From Faucicola osloensis_B (GTDB taxonomy: Bacteria; Pseudomonadota; Gammaproteobacteria; Pseudomonadales; Moraxellaceae): a DNA stretch of 64,000 bases. Under the pieces are notes generated by a model that saw nothing but the letters and a program-made list of their open reading frames with translations, was not told the origin of the DNA and did no database searches. This document shows positions 35,969-43,927 of this stretch, one piece after another (the stretch's first letter is position 1; every line of letters begins with the position of its first letter). The DNA lies in assembly GCA_964211495.1 (NCBI GenBank), contig CAXORL010000002.1, positions 310,001 through 374,000 on the forward strand, written 5' to 3'. A program made the translations under genes and the position numbers.

Positions 35969-35989
35969 AGTAGGGCTATGTGCCCTACT
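35969..35989 (+). other. Intercistronic stem-loop, sucC-sucD
   Basis: AGTAGGGC (35969-35976) pairs perfectly with GCCCTACT (35982-35989) around a TATGT loop. No T tract follows. Confidence 0.6.
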
Positions 35990-36032
35990 GGTTAATCGTT
36001 TAAATCAAACATAAAAAGTAAAAGGAAAAACA

Positions 36033-36935
36033 ATGAGCGTATTAGTTGGAAAAGACACTAAAGTACTAGTGCAAGGTTTCACAGGTAAAAACGGTACCCT
36101 ACACTCAGAGCAATCAATTGCTTATGGTACCAACATCGTTGGCGGTGTTACCCCAGGTAAAGGCGGTACAACCCACCTTGATCGTCCAGTATTTGATACC
36201 ATGAATGAAGCAGTAACAGCAACGGGTGCCAATGCCTCTGTTATCTTTGTACCAGCACCATTTGTATTGGACTCAATCGTTGAAGCGATTAACTCTGGCG
36301 TAAAATTGATTGTGGTCATCACCGAAGGCGTACCTACCCTAGATATGCTAAAAGCCAAACGTTACCTAGAGAACGTCAACGCTGACCTACAAGCCAACGG
36401 CGAAGAAATTATCTGCATGGTAGGTCCAAACTGTCCAGGCGTCATCAGCCCAGGTAAATGCAAAATCGGTATCATGCCAGGTCACATTCACCAAGAAGGT
36501 AAAGTCGGTATCATTTCACGTTCTGGTACATTGACTTATGAAGCGGTGGCTCAAACCACTAAACTTGGCTTTGGTCAATCAACCTGTATTGGTATTGGTG
36601 GTGACCCAATCCCAGGTATGAACCAAATCGATGCATTAAAATTGCTTCAAGATGACCCACAAACTGAAGCGATTGTATTAATCGGTGAAATCGGTGGTAC
36701 TGCTGAAGAGGAAGCGGCTGCATACGTCAAAGACCACGTGACTAAACCCGTCATTGGTTATATCGCAGGTGTCACAGCACCAAAAGGTAAACGTATGGGT
36801 CATGCTGGTGCGATTATCTCAGGTGGTAAAGGTACAGCGGAAGAAAAATTCAAAGCCTTTGAAGAGGCTGGTATTGCTTATACCCGTGACCCTTCAAAAA
36901 TCGGTGAAAAAGTAAAAGAAGTCACTGGTTGGTAA
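36033..36935 (+). CDS. sucD: Succinyl-CoA synthetase alpha subunit
   Basis: A 300-residue CoA-binding subunit. The Rossmann CoA site is near VQGFTGKNGTLHS. The phosphorylated His is in MGHAGAIISGGKGTAEEK (His about 257). GPNCPGVISPGKCKIGIMPG is a family signature (shown in order; fully conserved). It follows sucC by 87 nt that contain a hairpin, and the operon ends at the terminator downstream. Confidence 0.98.
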   Translation: MSVLVGKDTKVLVQGFTGKNGTLHSEQSIAYGTNIVGGVTPGKGGTTHLDRPVFDTMNEAVTATGANASVIFVPAPFVLDSIVEAINSGVKLIVVITEGVPTLDMLKAKRYLENVNADLQANGEEIICMVGPNCPGVISPGKCKIGIMPGHIHQEGKVGIISRSGTLTYEAVAQTTKLGFGQSTCIGIGGDPIPGMNQIDALKLLQDDPQTEAIVLIGEIGGTAEEEAAAYVKDHVTKPVIGYIAGVTAPKGKRMGHAGAIISGGKGTAEEKFKAFEEAGIAYTRDPSKIGEKVKEVTGW

Positions 36936-36957
36936 TCATCAGCTATTTTGACTAATC

Positions 36958-36993
36958 AAAAGCAGATAATCATTGGGTTATCTGCTTTTTTAT
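36958..36993 (+). terminator. Intrinsic terminator ending the TCA operon
   Basis: AGCAGATAA (36961-36969) pairs with TTATCTGCT (36978-36986) around an 8-base loop, followed by six T. Confidence 0.9.
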
Positions 36994-37132
36994 TATCCGC
37001 TGGTGTTAGCAAAATACCCTCAATTAATGTTAATAATGTATTTAAAATATTCGGGCAGATAAAATATTTGCCATAAAAATATGTTAAGCTTGATATCAAC
37101 TATTTGAAAAACTTGTCTTATTAAGAGTCACT

Positions 37133-38020
37133 ATGTCGACAAAAATCACTCACGCTGTTATCCCTGTGGCAGGGTTTGGCACGCGTATGCTACCACTATC
37201 AAAAGCCGTGCCAAAAGAGTTACTACCACTTGGCAATAAACCAGCCATTCAATACGTCGTTGAAGAAGCGATTGCCGCGGGTTTAACCAATATTGTCTTG
37301 GTCAATCATGCGCAAAAAACCGCCATTGAAAACTATTTTGACATCAATAGCGAGCTTGATACCCAATTACGCGGTAAAGGCAAAGCGGCGCTAGCAGACA
37401 GTTTAAACTGGCTACCTGCAGGGATCACGGTTACCAGTGTACGCCAAGGCAAACCGTTAGGATTAGGGCATGCCGTCTTGCAAGCCCGTGCCATTGTAGG
37501 TGATGAACCGTTTGCTGTGCTGTTACCCGATGTGATTTTGAACCCCTATAACACTGACTATACTCAGCAGAATTTAGCCTACATGCTGCAGCAGTTTGCC
37601 AAGCAGCAGCACTCACAAATATTGGTTGATCCTGTCAAAGAAAGTGATATTCATAAATATGGCATTGCCAAGTTAGCCAGCACACAAATGGTAGCAAAGT
37701 CTGAACAAAACCAGTCGTTTGCTGTGACGGGGTTTGTGGAAAAACCCAAAGCTGAGGATGCGCCTTCTAACTTGGCTGTCGTTGGGCGCTATGTATTTAA
37801 TAATGCTATTTTTGATTATCTAGCCAACACGCAGCCAAGTGTGGGTGGGGAAATTCAGCTGACCGATGCCATTGATGCGCTTATTAGCACGCAAGGGGTA
37901 GACGTGGTTAGCATGGTGGGTAACAGCTTTGATGCAGGTGACATGAATAGCTACTTGCAAGCCGTGGGTTATTTTGCCACCCAATTGGGCATTAAAGCGT
38001 TTCAACATACAGCAAATTAA
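37133..38020 (+). CDS. galU: UTP-glucose-1-phosphate uridylyltransferase
   Basis: A 295-residue enzyme that makes UDP-glucose. AVIPVAGFGTRMLPLSKAVPKE is the nucleotide-binding signature (in part), GLGHAVLQAR and LLPDVIL give the sugar-phosphate and metal site, and VEKPKAEDAPSNLAVVGRY follows in the substrate domain. Length is typical (about 290-300). It starts a four-gene same-strand cluster (galU-pgi-ugd-like-galE) that supplies nucleotide sugars for surface polysaccharides. Confidence 0.96.
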   Translation: MSTKITHAVIPVAGFGTRMLPLSKAVPKELLPLGNKPAIQYVVEEAIAAGLTNIVLVNHAQKTAIENYFDINSELDTQLRGKGKAALADSLNWLPAGITVTSVRQGKPLGLGHAVLQARAIVGDEPFAVLLPDVILNPYNTDYTQQNLAYMLQQFAKQQHSQILVDPVKESDIHKYGIAKLASTQMVAKSEQNQSFAVTGFVEKPKAEDAPSNLAVVGRYVFNNAIFDYLANTQPSVGGEIQLTDAIDALISTQGVDVVSMVGNSFDAGDMNSYLQAVGYFATQLGIKAFQHTAN

Positions 38021-38037
38021 TATAGGGTCATAGACGA

Positions 38038-39684
38038 ATGTCAACCGATACAAGTGCGAATCGTACATGGCAAACACTGTCTACTCAAGCAGATAGTATG
38101 GCCACGCTTAACCAATTGTTTAGCCAACAATCCAATCGCGGCTTACAGTACCGCGTTGCCGCGTGCGACATGATCATGGATTTTAGTAAACAAAAAATTG
38201 ATGAAGCGGTGCTCAGCAATTTAATTAAACTGGCAAATGAGCGTGAGTTAGCGCAAGAAATCCATCGCTTGATGACAGGCGCAATCGTGAACGATACTGA
38301 GCATCGCCCTGCACTGCATACCGCATTAAGACAGCCGCAAGGTGAGCAGGTTTGGGTCGAAGGTATCAATGTCATTGAGCAGGTGCATACCAGCTTACAA
38401 AAAGCGGAAAAGTTGGTTGAGCGGATTCGTAATGGGGTTTGGCGTGGTTATTCTGGTCAGGCAATCACCGATGTCGTGAATATCGGCGTCGGCGGCTCAG
38501 ATCTAGGGCCAGTGATGGCAACAACGGCACTAAAAGAATGGACAGATACCTCTATCAATGTGCATTTTGTCTCCAACATGGATGGCACCCAGCTCGATAG
38601 TTTGCTTAAGGTATTAAATCCGCAAACCACGCTGTTTATTATCTCGTCGAAATCATTTTCCACCATTGATACGCTGTCCAACGCCAAGACGGCGATGTCG
38701 TGGTTGTTAGCCAGTCATGATAACAAAGCCACTATTTTGCGTCGTCATTTTATTGGGATTTCTACCAAAGCGGATAAGATGTCAGAATGGGGTATCCATG
38801 TCGATAACCAACTCATGCTCTGGGATTGGGTTGGGGGTCGATTCTCCATGTGGTCGGTGATTGGACTGGCGATTGCCATAAAAATTGGCATGCACAATTT
38901 TTATGAATTGCTAGCAGGTGCCTATGAGATGGATCGGCATTTTGCCACCGCCGATTTTGCTCAAAACATGCCTGTGTTGTTAGGGTTACTTGGTGTTTGG
39001 AACAGTACGTTTTTGCACATTAACGCCCATACGGTTTTACCTTATGATGGTCGGTTATCTTTTTTTCCCAATTACTTAACCCAGCTTGAGATGGAGAGTA
39101 ACGGTAAATCCGTCAATCGCCAAGGTGAGGCAGTGACTTACAGTACTTGTCCGATTTTGTGGGGCGATATTGGTTCCAATGCTCAGCATGCGTTTTATCA
39201 GTTGCTCCATCAAGGCACACAGGCAGTCAGTTGTGATTTTATTGCCCCAATCAAACGCTACGCAGATGCCCAAACAATCAATAAAAACTTGCTTGAACAG
39301 CACGGACTTTCGCTTGCCAACTGCCTAGCGCAAAGCCAAGTGTTGGCGTTTGGCAATGCCGCCATCAAAGACAGCAATAATGGTATGGATAAATTCAAAC
39401 ATTATCGCGGCAATCAGCCATCAACCACCATTCTACTCAAACAGCTGACCCCAAGAACGTTAGGGTCATTGATTGCGCTGTATGAACACAAAGTATTTGT
39501 CATGTCAGTCATCTGGCAGATTAACCCATTTGACCAGTGGGGGGTTGAAGTGGGTAAAGTGATGGCTAATGCCGTCTTTGATGCCTTGGTATCAACGCAA
39601 GAATTATCGCCGCAACAAGCGCAGCCATTTGATAGCTCAACCAATCAGTTGCTAAATACCATTAAAACAACCTTTGCAAGCTGA
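38038..39684 (+). CDS. pgi: Glucose-6-phosphate isomerase
   Basis: A 548-residue enzyme interconverting glucose 6-phosphate and fructose 6-phosphate. Family signatures are NIGVGGSDLGP, SKSFSTIDTLSNA, DWVGGRFSMWSVIGL and the C-terminal INPFDQWGVEVGK with the catalytic Lys; the active-site Glu region and the GNQPS motif are also present. It starts 17 nt after galU, so the two are co-transcribed. It links central sugars to the nucleotide-sugar cluster. Confidence 0.97.
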   Translation: MSTDTSANRTWQTLSTQADSMATLNQLFSQQSNRGLQYRVAACDMIMDFSKQKIDEAVLSNLIKLANERELAQEIHRLMTGAIVNDTEHRPALHTALRQPQGEQVWVEGINVIEQVHTSLQKAEKLVERIRNGVWRGYSGQAITDVVNIGVGGSDLGPVMATTALKEWTDTSINVHFVSNMDGTQLDSLLKVLNPQTTLFIISSKSFSTIDTLSNAKTAMSWLLASHDNKATILRRHFIGISTKADKMSEWGIHVDNQLMLWDWVGGRFSMWSVIGLAIAIKIGMHNFYELLAGAYEMDRHFATADFAQNMPVLLGLLGVWNSTFLHINAHTVLPYDGRLSFFPNYLTQLEMESNGKSVNRQGEAVTYSTCPILWGDIGSNAQHAFYQLLHQGTQAVSCDFIAPIKRYADAQTINKNLLEQHGLSLANCLAQSQVLAFGNAAIKDSNNGMDKFKHYRGNQPSTTILLKQLTPRTLGSLIALYEHKVFVMSVIWQINPFDQWGVEVGKVMANAVFDALVSTQELSPQQAQPFDSSTNQLLNTIKTTFAS

Positions 39685-39712
39685 TGATAGATAGGGATAA
39701 AAGAAGAAAACA

Positions 39713-40975
39713 ATGACAAAAACTGTATATGTAATTGGCAGTACCAATGAATCCATCAATGCCTGTATTTTGCTTGCCACCCTTGAATACCAAGTCAGGC
39801 TATTGACCGATGACGATAGCCTTCAGCAGGTCATGAATGATTACCAGTTTGATCGGCAGATGGTGCTGCTGTGGCAGTTGTACCAATCTCAAGGCAACAT
39901 CATTACCCAGCCTTTGCCAACCCATGATTTTTCAGCCTATGTCAACGCAGATGATATTTGGTTGTTTGTCGATGGCGTATCAGCGCAGGCACTTGACCAA
40001 TTTGGCTCATTTCATTTTAACCCCACCACCCAGATTATCATCAGCGGTGTCAAAGCCATTGGTGAGGTTGAGCAATTCGCGCGCAAATTGACGACTACTT
40101 GGGTGTATTATCTTCCCTTTATTTTTATGAAAGATGGGGCGAATTTTAGTTCTTTTTTCCAAGCTGATTTGGCACTGATTGGTGAAAAAACGCAAGGCAG
40201 TAGCGCGCACAACAACATTTTGCTGTTTTTTATTGAAAAAAGTGACAAGCACTTTATTACCGATATCAAAACGGCAGAATTTGCGCGCAGTAGTATCATG
40301 GGAATGCTGGCAACACGCTTGTCTTTCATGAATGAAATGGCACGTCTCGCCGCCAGCGAACAGGTCAATATCAAACAAGTCGAGCAAATCCTTGGGCTTG
40401 ATAAACGCATTGGTAAAGATTATCTCAAAGCAGGTTGGGGATTTGGTGGCAAGTCATTACCGCTAGAATTGGATTTTTTGATTGATAGTTTTAAGCACAA
40501 TCAAGTGGAGACGTCGCTGCTCGAGGCGGTAAAATCCATTAATGAAGACCAAAAAGAACTGATTTTCCGTGAATTTTGGCAATATTTTGATGGCTTTATC
40601 GAAAATAAAACGGTGATGATTTGGGGTTCGGGCTATCGTAATGGTACAGGACGCACCACCCATTCAGCGTTTCATCCACTCATTAAATTATTGTGGTCAT
40701 ACAATATCAAAACGATTGTGTATGCCAACAATACCAAAGAAGAATTGTTAGAGTTATACGGTAATCGTCCGCTGTTTTCATTGACCGACGATGCCTATGC
40801 GCCGCTTACGCAAGTGCAAGCGTTGTTTATTGTCAACTGGTCGCTACCGATCAAGCCGGATATCAATCGCTTAAATAACATTGCATTACCCATTTTTGAT
40901 GCAAAAAATACGTTAACCGAACCACAAATTCAGCAGCTCGTTGGTTTTTATACGGGTATAGGCTGTAAAAAATAG
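39713..40975 (+). CDS. UDP-glucose 6-dehydrogenase-like protein lacking the catalytic cysteine
   Basis: A 420-residue member of the UDP-glucose/GDP-mannose dehydrogenase superfamily by order and spacing: N-terminal Rossmann half, central helix (TAEFARSSIMGMLATR, about 187-202), the DKRIG...GWGFGGKSLP loop (230-250) and a C-terminal UDP-binding half (VMIWGSGYRNGTGRTTHS). In active enzymes the loop reads GFGGSCFPKD; here Ser248 replaces the nucleophilic Cys. The first NAD loop, normally GxGYVG, is IGSTNES, and the conserved Lys and Asn of the central helix are Arg and Met. I infer a pseudoenzyme or one with changed chemistry. It lies 28 nt after pgi and 8 nt before galE. Confidence 0.8.
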   Translation: MTKTVYVIGSTNESINACILLATLEYQVRLLTDDDSLQQVMNDYQFDRQMVLLWQLYQSQGNIITQPLPTHDFSAYVNADDIWLFVDGVSAQALDQFGSFHFNPTTQIIISGVKAIGEVEQFARKLTTTWVYYLPFIFMKDGANFSSFFQADLALIGEKTQGSSAHNNILLFFIEKSDKHFITDIKTAEFARSSIMGMLATRLSFMNEMARLAASEQVNIKQVEQILGLDKRIGKDYLKAGWGFGGKSLPLELDFLIDSFKHNQVETSLLEAVKSINEDQKELIFREFWQYFDGFIENKTVMIWGSGYRNGTGRTTHSAFHPLIKLLWSYNIKTIVYANNTKEELLELYGNRPLFSLTDDAYAPLTQVQALFIVNWSLPIKPDINRLNNIALPIFDAKNTLTEPQIQQLVGFYTGIGCKK

Positions 40976-40983
40976 GCAAAAAA

Positions 40984-42018
40984 ATGACCAATCAAAGCAA
41001 AAAAATCTTAGTGACTGGCGGTGCAGGCTATATCGGCTCACATACGTTAATTGAGCTAATTGCTGCAGGATTCACCCCCGTGGTGTATGATAATTTATCC
41101 AATAGTAGTCCAGCCTCGCTGGCGCGTGTTCAGCAAATTGTAGGGCAGTCCATTGAGTTTATCGAAGGCGATATTTTGGACACACAGCTGCTTGCCAAAA
41201 CCTTTGCCGCGCATGACTTCACGGCGGTGATTCATTTTGCAGGACTAAAGGCGGTCGGTGAATCGGTTGCCAAGCCACTTTGGTATTATCAAAACAATGT
41301 CGCAGGCACGCTCAATCTACTCGATGCGATGACCAACGCCAATGTAAAAAACTTGATTTTCTCGTCATCAGCAACCGTGTATGGCGACCCAGAAGCCTTG
41401 CCGATTGTCGAATCCTCACCGCGTTCTGCGACCAATCCGTATGGGCAAAGCAAGCTGATGATTGAACATATGCTTGAAGACTTGGCAAAATCAGATAACC
41501 ATTGGCAATTAATTTCACTGCGCTATTTTAATCCCATTGGTGCCCACCATACCGGAACCATAGGTGAAAATCCCAATGGCATTCCAAACAATTTGATGCC
41601 GTATGTCAGCCAAGTGGCAGTGGGTAAGCTGCCGCAGTTAAGCGTGTTTGGCAATAATTATGATACCGTGGATGGGACAGGCGTGCGAGATTACATCCAT
41701 GTGGTTGATTTGGCAAAAGGGCATGTCGCCGCTTTACAGTATTTGGAACACCAAACCCAGCTCGGATTTGAGCCGATTAACTTGGGTACAGGTAAAGGAA
41801 CATCTGTATTACAATTGGTGAATGCCTTTATCAAAACTACCGGTCAATCCGTGCCTTATAGCGTAGCACCAAGACGACCTGGCGACATTGCCAGTTGTTA
41901 TGCCAGTAGTGATAAAGCCAAGAAGCTGTTGGGCTGGCAAGCTGAGTTTGATATCGAGCGTATGTGTACCGACACTTGGCGTTGGCAAAGCCAAAACCCT
42001 AATGGCTATGACGATTAA
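40984..42018 (+). CDS. galE: UDP-glucose 4-epimerase
   Basis: A 344-residue short-chain dehydrogenase-type enzyme interconverting UDP-glucose and UDP-galactose. TGGAGYIGSHT (11-21) binds NAD. The catalytic set is Ser129 in SSSATVYG, Tyr153 and Lys157 in YGQSK. RYFNPIGAHHTG and GTGVRDYIHV are family signatures. It starts 8 nt after the UGD-like gene and ends the sugar cluster before a terminator. Confidence 0.97.
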   Translation: MTNQSKKILVTGGAGYIGSHTLIELIAAGFTPVVYDNLSNSSPASLARVQQIVGQSIEFIEGDILDTQLLAKTFAAHDFTAVIHFAGLKAVGESVAKPLWYYQNNVAGTLNLLDAMTNANVKNLIFSSSATVYGDPEALPIVESSPRSATNPYGQSKLMIEHMLEDLAKSDNHWQLISLRYFNPIGAHHTGTIGENPNGIPNNLMPYVSQVAVGKLPQLSVFGNNYDTVDGTGVRDYIHVVDLAKGHVAALQYLEHQTQLGFEPINLGTGKGTSVLQLVNAFIKTTGQSVPYSVAPRRPGDIASCYASSDKAKKLLGWQAEFDIERMCTDTWRWQSQNPNGYDD

Positions 42019-42057
42019 GCACCGCTTTAACATTAGCAAGTATTAACGAATAATAAC

Positions 42058-42082
42058 GACGGTTTTATGACCGTCTTTTTTA
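42058..42082 (+). terminator. Intrinsic terminator after galE
   Basis: GACGGT (42058-42063) pairs with ACCGTC (42070-42075) around a 6-base loop, followed by seven T. Confidence 0.85.
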
Positions 42083-42150
42083 TGGGTAGGTTTTATCAAA
42101 GATGAGCATTTTTATCATAAAAACCCAGTCAAGGTTATGATTTTACTTGA

Positions 42151-42178
42151 CCCTAGGCTCGCTTCAGCGATAATAGGG
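42151..42178 (+). promoter_or_regulatory. Hairpin upstream of rsmH
   Basis: CCCTA (42151-42155) pairs with TAGGG (42174-42178), with an inner TCGC/GCGA stem around TTCA. It lies in the 247-base gap where mraZ and its TGGG-type operator repeats often sit; I see neither. Confidence 0.4.
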
Positions 42179-42265
42179 GATTAGATAAATTATGATTTTT
42201 ATTTGTTTTCACCCTAGCGATTGTTTAGCGAATTTCTTTTTTCTTATTGTCCCATTGAGCCTGTT

Positions 42266-43225
42266 ATGACTGTTAGCGCACCTGAATTTATCCATGAAAC
42301 CGTTTTATTAAAGGAAACGGTGGCAAGTGTGCTCAATGTAACTGTAGCGGCGCTAGAAACAGGAACCATCAAAAAAACGGGCACCTTTGTCGATGCGACA
42401 TTTGGGCGCGGTGGGCACAGCCGATTGCTGTTAACTTATTTGGATAAAGATAGTCGTCTGCTCGTATTTGATAAAGACCCCCAAGCCATACAAACGGCGC
42501 AAGCATTGGCAGCCAGCGATGCGCGCGTGATAGTGATTCATGATAGTTTTGCCAAGCTGCAGGACAATCTGCAGCGATTAGGGATTGAACAGGTCGATGG
42601 GATTATGGCAGATTTGGGCGTGTCCTCACCGCAGCTTGATGACGGTAGCCGCGGCTTTAGCTTTATGCGCGATGGTGCGGTTGATATGCGCATGGATACC
42701 ACCCGTGGCGAATCGGTCGCCCAATGGTTAAAACGCGTGGATGAAACCGTGCTTGCCGATGTGCTGTATAACTATGGCGAAGAACGACACAGCCGCCGTA
42801 TTGCAAGGGCAATCAAACAAATGGAACACTATGATTCTACTCTGGCGCTGGCAGAAACCATCAAACAGGCGCATCCCAACTGGCAAAAAGGCAAGCACCC
42901 TGCCACCCAAAGTTTTCAAGCCATGCGTATTTTTATCAATAATGAACTCGGTGATATCGATAGCTTTTTGGATCAATCGCTCATGGCGCTTAAGGTAGGA
43001 GGACGCTTGGCGGTGATTAGTTTTCATTCGCTAGAAGACCGCATCATCAAGCAGTTTTTGCAAAAACACAGTAAAGGTCAATATCCTGAAGATGTCAATT
43101 TACCGATGCCACCCAAACGCCCCAAACTCCTATCTAAACCTGAGCGTGTCGCCCCGTTGGATACGGAAATAAAAACCAACCCGCGTGCCAGAAGTGCTTG
43201 GCTTCGTTCCGCTACCCGACTGTAA
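42266..43225 (+). CDS. rsmH: 16S rRNA (cytosine(1402)-N4)-methyltransferase
   Basis: A 319-residue SAM-dependent enzyme methylating C1402 in the 30S decoding centre. HETVLLKE (10-17) is the usual start, GTFVDATFGRGGHSRLLL the SAM loop, and MADLGVSSPQLDDGSRGFSF plus SFHSLEDRIIKQF are family signatures. I chose the ATG at 42266; an earlier in-frame start at 42221 adds 15 atypical residues. It is the first gene of the dcw segment here, without mraZ ahead of it. Confidence 0.96.
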   Translation: MTVSAPEFIHETVLLKETVASVLNVTVAALETGTIKKTGTFVDATFGRGGHSRLLLTYLDKDSRLLVFDKDPQAIQTAQALAASDARVIVIHDSFAKLQDNLQRLGIEQVDGIMADLGVSSPQLDDGSRGFSFMRDGAVDMRMDTTRGESVAQWLKRVDETVLADVLYNYGEERHSRRIARAIKQMEHYDSTLALAETIKQAHPNWQKGKHPATQSFQAMRIFINNELGDIDSFLDQSLMALKVGGRLAVISFHSLEDRIIKQFLQKHSKGQYPEDVNLPMPPKRPKLLSKPERVAPLDTEIKTNPRARSAWLRSATRL

Positions 43226-43300
43226 AAGTAGCCGTTTTTGTAACATGATATTTATAACAAACAATAAAAAGCGATTGCATTAACCAAACTTAGATGGGTT

Positions 43301-43310
43301 GCGTTATAAT
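43301..43310 (+). promoter_or_regulatory. Candidate -10 element upstream of ftsL
   Basis: A perfect TATAAT (43305-43310) lies about 57 bases before ftsL, but no good -35 is at the right distance. The 140-base rsmH-ftsL gap is unusually long for this cluster, which supports a promoter. Confidence 0.3.
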
Positions 43311-43366
43311 GACTTGTTTTATCTTGATACCCTGCTCTGTGATATAAAAAGCTCTTTGATATAAAA

Positions 43367-43915
43367 ATGCCAAAATCTCAGCCCCTACCTCCCCTGACGA
43401 GTGACCCCATGCCGAATGGTCGCGATAATCAAAATTCGCCGAAAAAAACGCCTCTTTTCTCCCCCAAAAATAACGACGCAACGATAAAGAATAACACGCC
43501 GATGAAAAAAAGCAGTGAAGGCTTGGGTACCAGTATTAGCGAGATGCTCGATACTGAGTATCGCGGCGTTAGTTTATATACGGTTGCGATGATGCTATTA
43601 GTGATTGCGATTTTGTGGACAGGGGTGAGCGTCGTTGAGCAAATCCAAAGTTATCACCAACAATATGGCGAGCTGCAAAAACTCAAAAAACAATTTCGCC
43701 AGCTGCAAATGGAACACCAACGTATGCTGATTGAGCAGCAAACCTTTAGCGCTACCCCGCAAGTGACTAATCGCGCGGTGACTGAACTCAATATGTTTTA
43801 CCCTAACTTGTCCGATCGTATGATTATTCACGACAACAAAGTCACGGTATTTACTAGTGACGCCGGCAGCAACGAGTCAAACACTCCAGCTATCAATCCA
43901 GAAACGCAGCATTGA
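43367..43915 (+). CDS. ftsL: Cell division protein FtsL
   Basis: A 182-residue bitopic divisome protein by position and architecture: a cytoplasmic Pro/Lys/Asn-rich N-terminal tail, one membrane helix (about 69-90), then a periplasmic coiled coil (VEQIQSYHQQYGELQKLKKQ, about 90-125) and a short tail. FtsL pairs with FtsB and FtsQ and activates FtsWI. It is longer than E. coli FtsL (121) because of the N-terminal tail; a shorter start at Met46 (43502) is possible. It lies between rsmH and ftsI as usual. Confidence 0.88.
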   Translation: MPKSQPLPPLTSDPMPNGRDNQNSPKKTPLFSPKNNDATIKNNTPMKKSSEGLGTSISEMLDTEYRGVSLYTVAMMLLVIAILWTGVSVVEQIQSYHQQYGELQKLKKQFRQLQMEHQRMLIEQQTFSATPQVTNRAVTELNMFYPNLSDRMIIHDNKVTVFTSDAGSNESNTPAINPETQH

Positions 43916-43927
43916 TGAGGCAACCGC

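Noticed and set aside
38038..42018. galU-pgi-ugd-galE as part of a capsule or O-antigen locus with glycosyltransferases
   Set aside because: No glycosyltransferase, Wzx/Wzy or export gene occurs in the window; the cluster goes directly to rsmH. Only precursor enzymes are supported.
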